Positions 54,485-64,000 of a DNA stretch of 64,000 bases are shown here, piece after piece. This stretch comes from Macrostomum hystrix (Eukaryota; Platyhelminthes; Macrostomidae), in the NCBI GenBank assembly GCA_950097015.1, contig CATNEN010000034.1, forward strand, positions 386,501-450,500, given 5' to 3'. How positions within the stretch are numbered: position 1 is the first letter of the stretch; every line of letters starts with the position of its first letter. Both the position numbers and the translations under genes were made by a program. A model generated the notes under the pieces. The model was not told where the DNA came from and did no database searches. It worked only from the letters and a program-made list of their open reading frames with translations.

Positions 54485-56350
54485 ACCAGTCGGTTGTCTC
54501 ATTTATCCTGTTGGTTGTCTATTTTATCCAGTCGGTTGTCTAATTTATCCAGTCGGTTGTCTAATTTATCCAGTCGGTTGTCTAATTTATCCAGTCGGTT
54601 GTCTATTTTATCCAGTCGGTTGTCATTAAAGTCAGTTGTCTATTTTATCCAGTCGGTTGTCTATTTTATCCAGTTGGTTGTCTAATTTATCCAGTCGGTT
54701 GTCTAATTTATCCAGTCGGTTGTCTAATTTATCCAGTCGGTTGTCTAATTTATCCAGTCGGTTGTCAAATTTATCCAGTCGGTTGTCAAATTTATCCAGT
54801 CGGTTGTCTAATTTATCCAGTCGGTTGTCTAATTTATCCAGTCGGTTGTCTAATTTATCCAGTCGGTTGTCTAATTTATCCAGTCGGTTGTCATTAAAGT
54901 CAGTTGTCTATTTTATCCAGTCGGTTGTCTAATTTATCCAGTCGGTTGTCTAATTTATCCAGTCGGTTGTCTAATTTATCCAGTCGGTTGTCTAATTTAT
55001 CCAGTCGGTTGTCTAATTTATCCAGTCGGTTGTCTAATTTATCCAGTCGGTTGTCTAATTTATCTAGTCGGTTGTCTAATTTATCCAGTCGGTTGTCTAA
55101 TTTATCTAGTCGGTTGTCTAATTTATCCAGTCGGTTGTCTAATTTATCCAGTCGGTTGTCTAATTTATCCAGTCGGTTGTCTAATTTATCCAGTTGGTTG
55201 TCTATTTTATCCAGTCGGTTGTCTATTTTATCCAGTCGGTTGTCTAATTTATCCAGTCGGTTGTCCAATTTATCCAGTCGGTTGTCTCATTTATCCTGTT
55301 GGTTGTCTAATTTATCCAGTCGGTTGTCTAATTTATCCAGTCGGTTGTCTAATTTATCTAGTCGGTTGTCTAATTTATACAGTCGGTTGTCTAATGTATC
55401 CAGTCGGTTGTCTATTTTATCCAGTCGGTTGTCTATTTTATCCAGTCGGTTGTCTATTTTATCCAGTCGGTTGTCTAATTTATCCAGTCGGTTGTCTAAT
55501 TTATCCAGTTGGTTGTCTATTTTATCCAGTCGGTTGTCTATTTTATCCAGTCGGTTGTCTAATTTATCCAGTCGGTTATCCAATTTATCCAGTCGGTTGT
55601 CTAATTTATCCAGTCGGTTGTCTAATTTATCCAGTCGGTTGTCTATTTTATCCAGTCGGTTGTCTAATTTATCCAGTCGGTTGTCTAATTTATCCAGTCG
55701 GTTGTCTATTTTATCCAGTCGGTTGTCTAATTTATCCAGTCGGTTGTCCAATTTATCAAGTCGGTTGTCTAATTTATCCTGTTGGTTGTCTAATTTATCC
55801 AGTCGGTTGTCTAATTTATCCAGTCGGTTGTCTAATTTATCCAGTTGGTTGTCTAATTTATCCAGTTGGTTGTCTATTTTATCCAGTCGGTTGTCTATTT
55901 TATCCAGTCGGTTGTCTATTTTATCCAGTCGGTTATCCAATTTATCCAGTCGGTTGTCTAATTTATCCAGTCGGTTGTCTAATTTATCCAGTCGGTTGTC
56001 TATTTTATCCAGTCGGTTGTCTAATTTATCCAGTCGGTTGTCTCTTTATCCTGTTAGTTGTCTAATTTATCCTGTTGGTTGTCTAATTTATCCTGTTGGT
56101 TGTCTAATTTATCCTGTTGGTTGTCTAATTTATCCTGTTGGTTGTCTAATTTATCCAGTCGGTTGTCTAATTTATCCAGTCGGTTGTCTATTTTATCCAG
56201 TTGGTTGTCTATTTTATCCAGTCGGTTGTCTATTTTATCCAGTCGGTTGTCTAATTTATCCAGTCGGTTGTCTAATTTATCCTGTTGGTTGTCTAATTTA
56301 TCCTGTTGGTTGTCTAATTTATCCTGTTGGTTGTCTAATTTATCTACTCG
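54485..56350. repeat. 1.9-kb array of a 21-bp unit
   Basis: About 89 copies of GTTGTCTAATTTATCCAGTC plus G, with CTATTTT, TTGG and CTGTTGG variants. The 21-bp period (seven codons) keeps a plus frame open for 512 codons (LSSRLSN repeats). Minus frames read DNRLDKL heptads. It lies in the upstream region of the MATE gene. Probably non-coding, but see findings. Confidence 0.96.
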
Positions 56351-56692
56351 GTTGTCGAGTTCAAAAAGGTCTGAAATTTTCATTTCCGAATTTTCGCTTA
56401 CGGCTGCCGAATTTACGTTGTCAGTTACCGAATTTTTCCTGATTGAGCACAAATTGTGAAAATAGGAATCTGTGGTGCATGTGAAATTCTTTAATATTGA
56501 ATATCTTTCATTTCTCCTAATATTGAATTACTCGTGTCCACTGGAATACACGCCAATTATCCTGTCAATGCCGGCTCTGGTTTGTAACCTTACCTACCTG
56601 ACCTAGAGACAAAACTAGCCTTAAATTCCCTTTCGCAATCGGTTTCTCACTGTCAGAGGCTCGGCCAGTGAAAAATACGAACCCAACCCGGC
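56351..56692 (+). promoter_or_regulatory. 5' flank of the MATE transporter gene
   Basis: Unique sequence between the 21-bp array and the MATE start codon. A pyrimidine-rich tract with an acceptor-like TTTCTCACTGTCAG ends near 56656, suggesting that a 5' non-coding exon or a trans-spliced leader could join here. No TATA box is clear. Confidence 0.3.
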
Positions 56693-59600
56693 ATGCAGCA
56701 GCTCACAGCGGCTGACGAATCCTCCGAGGAGCAGCCGCTGCGGCCTCCGAGCTTCCGCCAGGAGTTCAGGGCATTGTGGCGGCTGGCTTGGCCCGCTGTG
56801 CTCACCACCCTGCTCCAGTTCCTGCTGCAGTCTGTCAGCCTGGCCATGTGCGGTCACCTCTCCAAGGAGGACCTGGACGCTGCCACTCTGGCTTGCAGCG
56901 TGAGCAGCCTGCTCTGGGAGATATACTAGAAATCACCGCTGTATAATACAACACATGGGCTAGACTAGCAATCCACCGCTGTATAATACAACACATGGGC
57001 CAGATTAGCAATCCACTCGATTCCCACACCAACGGGCTAGACTAGCAATCCACTGGGTTATCGTACCAATGGGCTAGACTAGCAATCCACTGGATTATCG
57101 CACCAATGGGCTAAACTATCAATCCACTCGATTCCCACACCAACGGGCTAGACTAGCAATCCACTGGATTATCGCACCAATGGGCTAGACTAGCAATCCA
57201 CTGGGTTATCGCACCAATGGGCTAGACTGGCAATCCACTGGGTTATCGCACCAATGGGCTAGACTAGCAATCCACTGGATTATCGCACCAATGGGCTAGA
57301 CTATCAATCCACTCGATTGTCACTCCAACGGGCTAGACTATCAATCCACTCGATTGTCACTCCAACGGGCTAGACTATCAATCCACTCGATTGTCACTCC
57401 AACGGGCTAGACTATCAATCCACTCGATTGTCACACCAACGGGCTAGACTAGCAATCCACTCGATTGTCACACCAACGGGCTAGACTAGCAATCCACTCG
57501 ATTGTCACACCAACGGGCTAGACTAGCAATCCACTCGATTGTCACACCAACGGGCTAGACTAGCAATCCACTCGATTGTCACACCAACGGGCTAGACTAG
57601 CAATCCACTCGATTGTCACACCAACGGGCTAGCAATCCACCCTGGCGCCCGCAGCTCATCAACGTTGCCGGCATCGGCATCGGGGTCGGCATGTCCACAG
57701 CCTGCGACACATTCTTCTCGCAGACATTCGGCAGTCCCAACAAGAAGCGGGTCGGCATTCACCTTCAGAGAAGTGCGCGATGCGTGTGATTTAGAAATAG
57801 CAGATTGAACATAGAAAAATCAATACTGACTCTTATTGATAGTTTTGGATTACCGCCAAACCCTCTTGCTACTGCAGGCCTGCTTATTATGAACGTCTGC
57901 CTGGTTCCAATATTCTGCGTGATGCTCAACATTGAGAAGCTGCTCATCCTGATTGGCCAGGATAGACTAATTGCCGCTAAGGCCGCCGACTATCTGCTGC
58001 TTTTTCTGCCCGGTTTCTTTGTAATTTTTCGATACATGGTCTTAGAAATGATAAACTACTGTGGACATTTTCGTCAGTAGTTTTTTGGGGCATGGTTGTT
58101 TTTTTTAGGAAAAAAAATCTATTGTCAAAAATTCAATTCAACTCAATTCATGACTTCTCCTTTGCTAATTCCAAAGAAACTTTATTGAAGTCTTAGCTGG
58201 AATCGTAGCACGAACCGTACCTAGAATCGAAGCAGGAGCTGTAGCTGGAATCGTAGCAAAAGCCGTACCTACGACTAGAATCAGGATCTGTAGCTGGAAT
58301 CGTAGCAGGATCTGTTGCGGGAATCGTAGCAGGATCTGTTGCGGGAATCGTAGCAGGATCTGTTGCGGGAATCGTAGCAGGATCTGTTGCGGGAATCGTA
58401 GCAGGATCTGTTGCGGGAATCGTAGCAGGATCTTTTGCGGGAATCGTAGCAGGATCTGTTGCGGGAATCGTAGGAGGAGGCGTTCCTAGAATCCTAAGCA
58501 AGGAAAATAACTTTATTAAAAAATATCCCCATCGCACTCCTACCAAAACTTGTCCAGTTCGACTTCAATTTCCTGGTTCTGTCGCGCTACCTGCAGAACC
58601 AGAACCTGGTGCTGCCACCAATGCTCTGCGCCCTGCTGGGTAACGGGTTTAACGCGGCCTCCCAGTACGCACTAATCTATTGGTACGGCCTGGGCTACAG
58701 GGCCTCAGCCGTCTGCCAGGCCGCCTCGCTGGGTCTGATGCTGGGCCTTCTGCTGGCCTATGTGCTCATGTCCGGCGTCTACTCGGACACCTGGCCTGGC
58801 TTCAGCCGGCAGGCTCTGTACGGTTGGGCCGGCTTTGTTCAGCTGGGCCTGGCCGGGGTGGCGCTGGTCGCTCTGGAGGAGTGGAGCTTCGAGATTGCCA
58901 CCTTGCTGGCCGGACTCATCTCCGACTCGCAGCTGGGCGCTCAGGGTGTCCTGTTCCAGCTGGAGGTCTGGACCTACATGGTTAGTGCTCAGGGGCCTGT
59001 CATTGACTGTCTACCTGTCCTCATTTTCCTGTCTGTATTTGTCTACCTGTCCTCATTCTATCTACCTGTCCTCATTCTGTCTACCTGTCCTCATTCTGTC
59101 TACCTGTCCTCATTCTGTCTACCTGTCCTCATTCTGTCTACCTGTCCTCATTCTGTCTACCTGTCCTCATTCTATCTACCTGTCCTCATTCTGTCTACCT
59201 GTCCTCATTCTGTTTACCTGTCCTCATTCTGTCTACCTGTCCTCATTCTGTCTACCTGTCCTCATTCTGTCTACCTGTCCTCATTCTATCTACCTGTCCT
59301 CATTCTGTCTACCTGTCCTCATTCTGTCTACCTGTCCTCATTCTGTCTACCTGTCCTCATTCTGTCTACCTGTCCTCATTCTGTCTACCTGTCCTCATTC
59401 TGTCTACCTGTCCTCATTCTGTCTACCTGTCCTCATTCTGTCTACCTGTCCTCATTCTGTCTACCTGTCCTCATTCTGTCTACCTGTCCTCATTCTGTCT
59501 ACCTGTCCTCATTCTGTCTACCTGTCCTCATTCTGTCTACCTGTCCTCATTCTATCTACCTGTCCTCATTCTTCTACCTGTCCTCATTCTGTCTACCTGT

Positions 59601-62464
59601 CCTCATTCTGTCTACCTGTCCTCATTCTGTCTACCTGTCCTCATTCTGTCTACCTGTCCTCATTCTGTCTACCTGTCCTCATTCTGTCTACCTGTCCTCA
59701 TTCTATCTACCTGTCCTCATTCTGTCTACCTGTCCTCATTCTGTTTACCTGTCCTCATTCTGTCTACCTGTCCTCATTCTGTCTACCTGTCCTCATTCTG
59801 TCTACCTGTCCTCATTCTATCTACCTGTCCTCATTCTATCTACCTGTCCTCATTCTGTCTACCTGTCCTCATTCTGTCTACCTGTCCTCATTCTGTCTAC
59901 CTGTCCTCATTCTGTCTACCTGTCCTCATTCTATCTACCTGTCCTCATTCTGTCTACCTGTCCTCATTCTGTCTACCTGTCCTCATTCTGTCTACCTGTC
60001 CTCATTCTGTCTACCTGTCCTCATTCTGTCTACCTGTCCTCATTCTGTCTACCTGTCCTCATTCTGTCTACCTGTCCTCATTCTATCTACCTGTCCTCAT
60101 TCTGTCTACCTGTCCTCATTCTGTCTACCTGTCCTCATTCTGTCTACCTGTCCTCATTCTGTCTACCTGTCCTCATTCTGTCTACCTGTCCTCATTCTGT
60201 CTACCTGTCCTCATTCTGTCTACCTGTCCTCATTCTATCTACCTGTCCTCATTCTGTCTACCTGTCCTCATTCTGTTTACCTGTCCTCATTCTGTCTACC
60301 TGTCCTCATTCTGTCTACCTGTCCTCATTCTGTCTACCTGTCCTCATTCTGTCTACCTGTCCTCATTCTATCTACCTGTCCTCATTCTGTCTACCTGTCC
60401 TCATTCTGTCTACCTGTCCTCATTCTGTCTACCTGTCCTCATTCTGTCTACCTGTCCTCATTCTGTCTACCTGTCCTCATTCTGTCTACCTGTCCTCATT
60501 CTGTCTACCTGTCCTCATTCTGTCTACCTGTCCTCATTCAGTCTACCTGTCCTCATTCTGTCTACCTGTCCTCATTCTGTCTACCTGTCCTCATTCTGTC
60601 TACCTGTCCTCATTCTGTCTACCTGTCCTCATTCTGTCTACCTGTCCTCATTCTGTCTACCTGTCCTCATTCTGTCTACCTGTCCTCATTCTGTCTACCT
60701 GTCCTCATTCTGTCTACCTGTCCTCATTCTGTCTACCTGTCCTCATTCTTCTACCTGTCCTCATTCTGTCTACCTGTCCTCATTCTGTCTACCTGTCCTC
60801 ATTCTGTCTACCTGTCCTCATTCTGTCTACCTGTCCTCATTCTGTCTACCTGTCCTCATTCTGTCTACCTACCTGTCCTCATTTGCCAGTGTCTTTGTGT
60901 CTACCTGTCCTCATTTGCCAGTGTCTTTGTGTCTACCTGTCCTCATTTGCCAGTGTCTTTGTGTCTACCTGTCCTCATTTGCCAGTGTCTTTGTGTCTAC
61001 CTGTCCTCATTTGTCAGTGTCTTTCTGTCTGTCTGTCTCATTGCCCTGTTTATATTTGTCCACCTGTCCTCATTAGCCCGTGCTTTCTCTGTCAACCTGT
61101 CCCATTGGGCCTGTCTGTGTCTTATCTTAATCTGCCTTTGTGTCATGACCGACTCACTTTACTTTGGCCGATCACGTGACACTCTACCCCTCCCACCAAC
61201 GGCCACCATCCTGGCCAGGTGCCGCTGGGCTTGTCCATCGCTGTGAACATTCGCGTCGGCCAGGAGTTAGGCGCCGGGCAAGCCGACCGGGCAAAGCTGG
61301 CCTACAAGGCCGGCCTGGTCATGGTCGGTAAGAATATTGGTTTTAGCTGATTGGCTAATGGCCAAAGCTGATAGCTGATTGGCTGGACTGAAATTAATGC
61401 CTTTGATTGGCTACACTGTGGACAAATAGAGCAAAGGCTAGCAAGTGTACATTATGTACATTCTACCCTGTATTCAATTTACGTCTCTACAGACTACAGA
61501 TGTGCAACTTGTGTAACCTAAAAATTGCCAAAATCAATTAATATTTTCAATTCTAAGCTCAAATCGCAGCCGTCTCTCCCTTTCCTTTCAATCCGAAGTG
61601 CTGACCGCCAGTCTCTCCGCGGCTGTAATTTTGCTCCTGCGATCTCACCTGCCGATCTTGTTTACAACGAGTCAGGATGTGCGAGATCACGTGACAAGGG
61701 TGCTGCCGCTGATGGCCGCCTTCCAGCTGTCCGATGGACTGTCTGTAAGTGCAGAGTGTCTTTGTCGAGTGTCTTGTTTGTCGAGTGTCTGGTTTGTCGA
61801 GTGTCTGGTTTGTCGAGTGTCTGGCTTGTCGAGTGTCTGGTTTGTTTAGTGTCTGGTTTGTCGAGTGTCTGGTTTATGAAGTGTCCGGTTTGTCGAGTGT
61901 CTGGTTTATGAAGTGTCTGGTTTGTCGAGTGTCTGGTTTATAAAGTGTCTGGTTTGTCGAGTGTCCGGTTTGTCGAGTGTCTGGTTTGTCGAGTGTCTGG
62001 TTTGTGTCACCTGCCTGCCACTCCCACTGCAGGCGGTGTCGGGCGGCGCTCTGCGCGGCTGCGGCCGCCAAGCAGCCGGCGCCCTCGTCAACTTTATCGG
62101 CTTCTACGCCCTGGCGCTGCCAATCGGCGTGCCGCTGGCCCTCCCAGGTGGTTGGGGCATCCCCGGCCTGTGGCTGGGTCTCCTGCTGGGCCTGACAGCC
62201 GAGGCTGTTCTGCTCCTGGCCTTCACGCTCTGCCTGCTGGACTGGCGCGCCGAGGTGGCGCGGGCCCGGGATCGAGCCCTCGGCGAGTCAGAGCGCCTGC
62301 CACTGCTTCTCCAGTCCAGCGACGCCTCTGGCGGCGGCCGCGTCAACAGCGAAGATGTCTGGCTGAAGCGGCGCTGGCGCCGGACTTTGACGGGCAAGCT
62401 GTGTGTGCTGGCTGCCCTGTGCCTGCTGCTGGCCGCGGCCCTGAGCGCCCGCTTCCTGCTGTGA
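56693..62464 (+). CDS. MATE-family multidrug and toxin extrusion transporter (SLC47-like), complete
   Basis: Membrane antiporter that exports organic cations in exchange for protons. Seven exons, all in phase, encode 525 residues: 56693-56899, 57655-57772, 57878-58020, 58558-58980, 61219-61327, 61599-61744 and 62033-62464 (stop TGA). The start is the first ATG; the N-terminus contains FRQEFRALWRLAWPAVLTTL, typical of the family. Diagnostic MATE stretches follow: GIGVGMSTACDTFFSQTFGS (exon 2), FNFLVLSRYLQNQNLVLPPM and LLGNGFNAASQYALIYWYG (exon 4), VPLGLSIAVNIRVGQELGAG (exon 5), VSGGALRGCGRQAAGALVNF (exon 7). About 12-13 membrane segments are expected, with a last hydrophobic helix at the C-terminus (LCVLAALCLLLAAALSARFL) as in animal MATEs. 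Donors are mostly good (GTGAGC, GTTAGT, GTAAGA, GTAAGT); those after exons 2 and 3 (GTGCGC, GTAATT) are weaker. Introns 1, 3, 4 and 6 each contain a different minisatellite. Confidence 0.95.
56940..57635. repeat. 37-bp minisatellite in MATE intron 1
   Basis: About 19 copies of a 37-bp unit with core GGGCTAGACTAGCAATCCAC followed by TCGATTGTCACACCAAC or TGGATTATCGCACCAAT. The types are zoned: mixed at the 5' end, homogeneous at the 3' end. It stops about 15 bp before the exon 2 acceptor. Confidence 0.95.
58215..58490. repeat. 24-bp minisatellite in MATE intron 3
   Basis: About nine copies of GGGAATCGTAGCAGGATCTG plus TTGC, with degenerate copies before them. The 24-bp period opens a false minus-strand ORF of TIPATDPA repeats. 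Confidence 0.94.
59040..60870. repeat. 1.8-kb array of a 19-bp unit in MATE intron 4
   Basis: About 96 copies of CTGTCCTCATTCTGTCTAC with few variants (CTATCTAC, TTTACC, two 3-bp deletions near 59572 and 60748). Because no stop occurs in any phase of the unit, the ORF runs from exon 4 through the intron for 828-856 codons in two frames. This read-through is an artefact, since exon 4 ends at a donor (ATG|GTTAGT) and exon 5 resumes the MATE domain. Confidence 0.97.
60871..61020. repeat. 32-bp repeat in MATE intron 4
   Basis: Five copies of a 32-bp unit with core CTACCTGTCCTCATTTGCCA followed by GTGTCTTTGTGT. It is an extended relative of the adjoining 19-bp unit. Confidence 0.93.
61755..62005. 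repeat. 16-bp minisatellite in MATE intron 6
   Basis: About 15 copies of GTTTGTCGAGTGTCTG, with TATGAA, TTTAG and GTCCG variants. It ends about 30 bp before the exon 7 acceptor. Confidence 0.95.
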
Positions 62465-62544
62465 GCCAGTATTCTCTTTCGGCTGATTGGTCAGCAGAAA
62501 GATTGCACAAAAAACTACTTCTTTGTTTGCTTGAAATCGCTTTG

Positions 62545-62675
62545 ATCCAGCTTTGTGACCCATCACTGACGCGAATTCTATGGCCTGAATTGTGTGACCC
62601 ATCACTGATGCGAATTCTATGGCCTGAATTGTGTGACCCATCACTGATGCGAATTCTATGGCCTGAATTGTGTGG
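62545..62675. repeat. 38-bp repeat in the MATE 3'UTR
   Basis: Three and a half copies of a unit with core TGTGACCCATCACTGATGCG followed by AATTCTATGGCCTGAATT, starting about 80 bp after the stop codon. Confidence 0.9.
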
Positions 62676-63154
62676 AAAACCCTGGTCTTATTCGCCATAT
62701 AATAACAAATTGTATGGCAAATGTGTTACCTGCATCACATAAGTGGCGTGTGCGACTTTTAAAAATCAAATTTGCTGTCGAAATATGAGCTTGAATAAGT
62801 TATGATTAATGGGTATTGAATTATTGTAACCTTTCTGTAACCCTGACGCCCAGTTGCCTGGTGTTAAAGTTTTTTTCAGCCTCACACCAGGAAGGCTAGA
62901 GGTAGTCAGACCAAAATTGAGGTCAAAATGCACTGGCACCGTCACTTGTGCTCTGAGCTCCGCTAAAAACTTCTCACACGTGTGAGTCAATAAACAAAGT
63001 GAACTCAAGCAGAGAGTGTGCTAATTATAACACCTGCCCCTAATTCTCAGGAAATCCTTCGTTCTGTTTTTTTACTTTTTATGTTTTTTGTCACACTAGT
63101 TAAAAATAATTAAGCTGAACCTGTGTAATTAGATTATTCTAGGAAAATTCAGCT
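62676..63154 (+). other. 3' flank of the MATE gene with polyadenylation signal
   Basis: Unique sequence. AATAAA at 62989-62994 is the best polyadenylation signal and implies a 3'UTR of about 540 bp including the 38-bp repeats. Confidence 0.5.
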
Positions 63155-63825
63155 GATCGATGAATGACCAATGGGATAATTCAGCTGAGCCATTGAATGA
63201 CCAATGGGATAATTCAGCTGAGCCATTGAATGACCAATGGGATAATTCAGCTGAGCCATAGAATGACCAATGGGATAATTCAGCTGATCCATTGAATCAC
63301 TAATGGGATAATTCAGCTGATCCATGAATGACCAATGGGATAATTCAGCTGATCCGTTCAATGACCAATGGGTTAATTCAGCTGATCCATGAATGACCAA
63401 TGGGTTAATTCAGCTGATCCATGAATGACCAATGGGATAATTCAGCTGATCCATGAATGACCAATAGGATAATTCAGCTGATTCATTGAATGACCAATGG
63501 GATAATTCAGCTGAGCCATTGAATGACCAATGGGATAATTCAGCTGAGCCATTGAATGACCAATGGGATAATTCAGCTGATCCATTGAATGACCAATGGG
63601 ATAATTCAGCTGAGCCGTTGGACGACCGATGGGATAATTCTGCTGAGCCGTTGGATGACCAATGGGATAATTCTGCTGAGCCGTTGGATGACCAATGGGA
63701 TAATTCTGCTGAGCCGTTGGATGACCAATGGGATAATTCTGCTGAGCCGTTGGATGACCAATGGGATAATTCTGCTGAGCCGTTGGATGACCAATGGGAT
63801 AATTCTGCTGAGCCGTTGGAAGGTC
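63155..63825. repeat. 33-bp minisatellite
   Basis: About 20 copies of a 33-bp unit with core GACCAATGGGATAATTCAGC followed by TGAGCCATTGAAT. Some copies have one base fewer (TGATCCATGAAT). The last seven copies form a distinct, homogeneous subtype (TTCTGCTGAGCCGTTGGAT). Each unit contains a CCAAT, and most contain CAGCTG. Confidence 0.95.
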
Positions 63826-64000
63826 GTACCTAAGTGTGTAGCGATCATTTTATAAATTTATTTATGCATACCTAAGCGAGTATTTATCTCGATAATCTCT
63901 TTTCAAGTCTAGTTTTTGATTTGCACTTAAAATAGGTGCCTGGAAATTACAATTACATAATCTTTTGTGAAGCTAGGCCTAGCAGATAGACAGGTGTAAG

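Noticed and set aside
58609-61246. Overlapping ORFs of 856 and 828 codons
   Set aside because: They are the real MATE exon 4 read through its donor into a 19-bp array that contains no stop in any phase. The MATE homology resumes at 61219 after a proper acceptor.

Overview
This is animal nuclear DNA. Genes are split by GT-AG introns, and they include a nicotinic acetylcholine receptor subunit, a DLC1/STARD13-type RhoGAP-START protein, a SLC47-type MATE transporter and two tRNA-Glu genes. No bacterial operons, CRISPR arrays or viral genes are visible. The repeat load and protein style would fit a lophotrochozoan such as a free-living flatworm, but that assignment is a low-confidence guess.

The dominant feature is tandem repetition. 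More than thirty unrelated minisatellite arrays (units about 6 to 120 bp) cover roughly 38 kb, about 60% of the window. The largest are an 8-kb array of a 23-bp unit (3.8-11.8 kb), a 4.6-kb array of a 22-bp unit (42.7-47.3 kb), a 3.5-kb array of 30/35-bp units (22.4-26.0 kb), a 2.5-kb array of a 26-bp unit (39.3-41.8 kb), a 1.9-kb array of a 21-bp unit (54.5-56.4 kb) and a 1.9-kb array of a 19-bp unit inside a MATE intron (59.0-60.9 kb). Nearly all long open reading frames in the window are artefacts of these arrays. The real coding sequence is short exons in the unique DNA between them.

Layout: 0.9-2.7 kb (+) holds the 3' half of an alpha-type nicotinic receptor subunit gene. 3-18 kb is arrays with little unique DNA and a few weak exon or small-peptide candidates. 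18.7-19.5 kb (-) is an intronless gene for a secreted, probably GPI-anchored, cysteine-containing protein. 20-29 kb is arrays plus two tRNA-Glu(CTC) genes (-) at 26.7 and 27.2 kb. 29.8-37.5 kb (-) is the DLC1/STARD13-like gene with seven exons resolved. Within or next to it lie two non-autonomous hAT-type DNA transposons, at 34.7-36.3 and 38.1-38.5 kb. 38.6 kb (+) is a terminal exon of an unknown gene. 42.1-48.3 kb (+) may be a small three-exon gene whose first intron is filled by the 4.6-kb array. 49.3-53.0 kb (-) is a chain of four phase-compatible exons of an unrecognised protein, below a promoter-like segment with an RFX X-box and a CCAAT box at 53.3 kb. 56.7-62.5 kb (+) is a complete seven-exon MATE transporter gene.

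The three recognised multi-exon genes are typical single-copy animal genes with no evident functional link: synaptic signalling, Rho GTPase control and organic-cation/proton exchange. What they share is architecture. Almost every long intron carries its own private minisatellite while exons and splice sites stay intact. I see no dedicated new enzymatic system. The most unusual content is the repeat biology, notably a transposon that carries an expandable array and an array that appears to have grown from a splice-acceptor region, together with several unrecognised exons too short to show as long ORFs.
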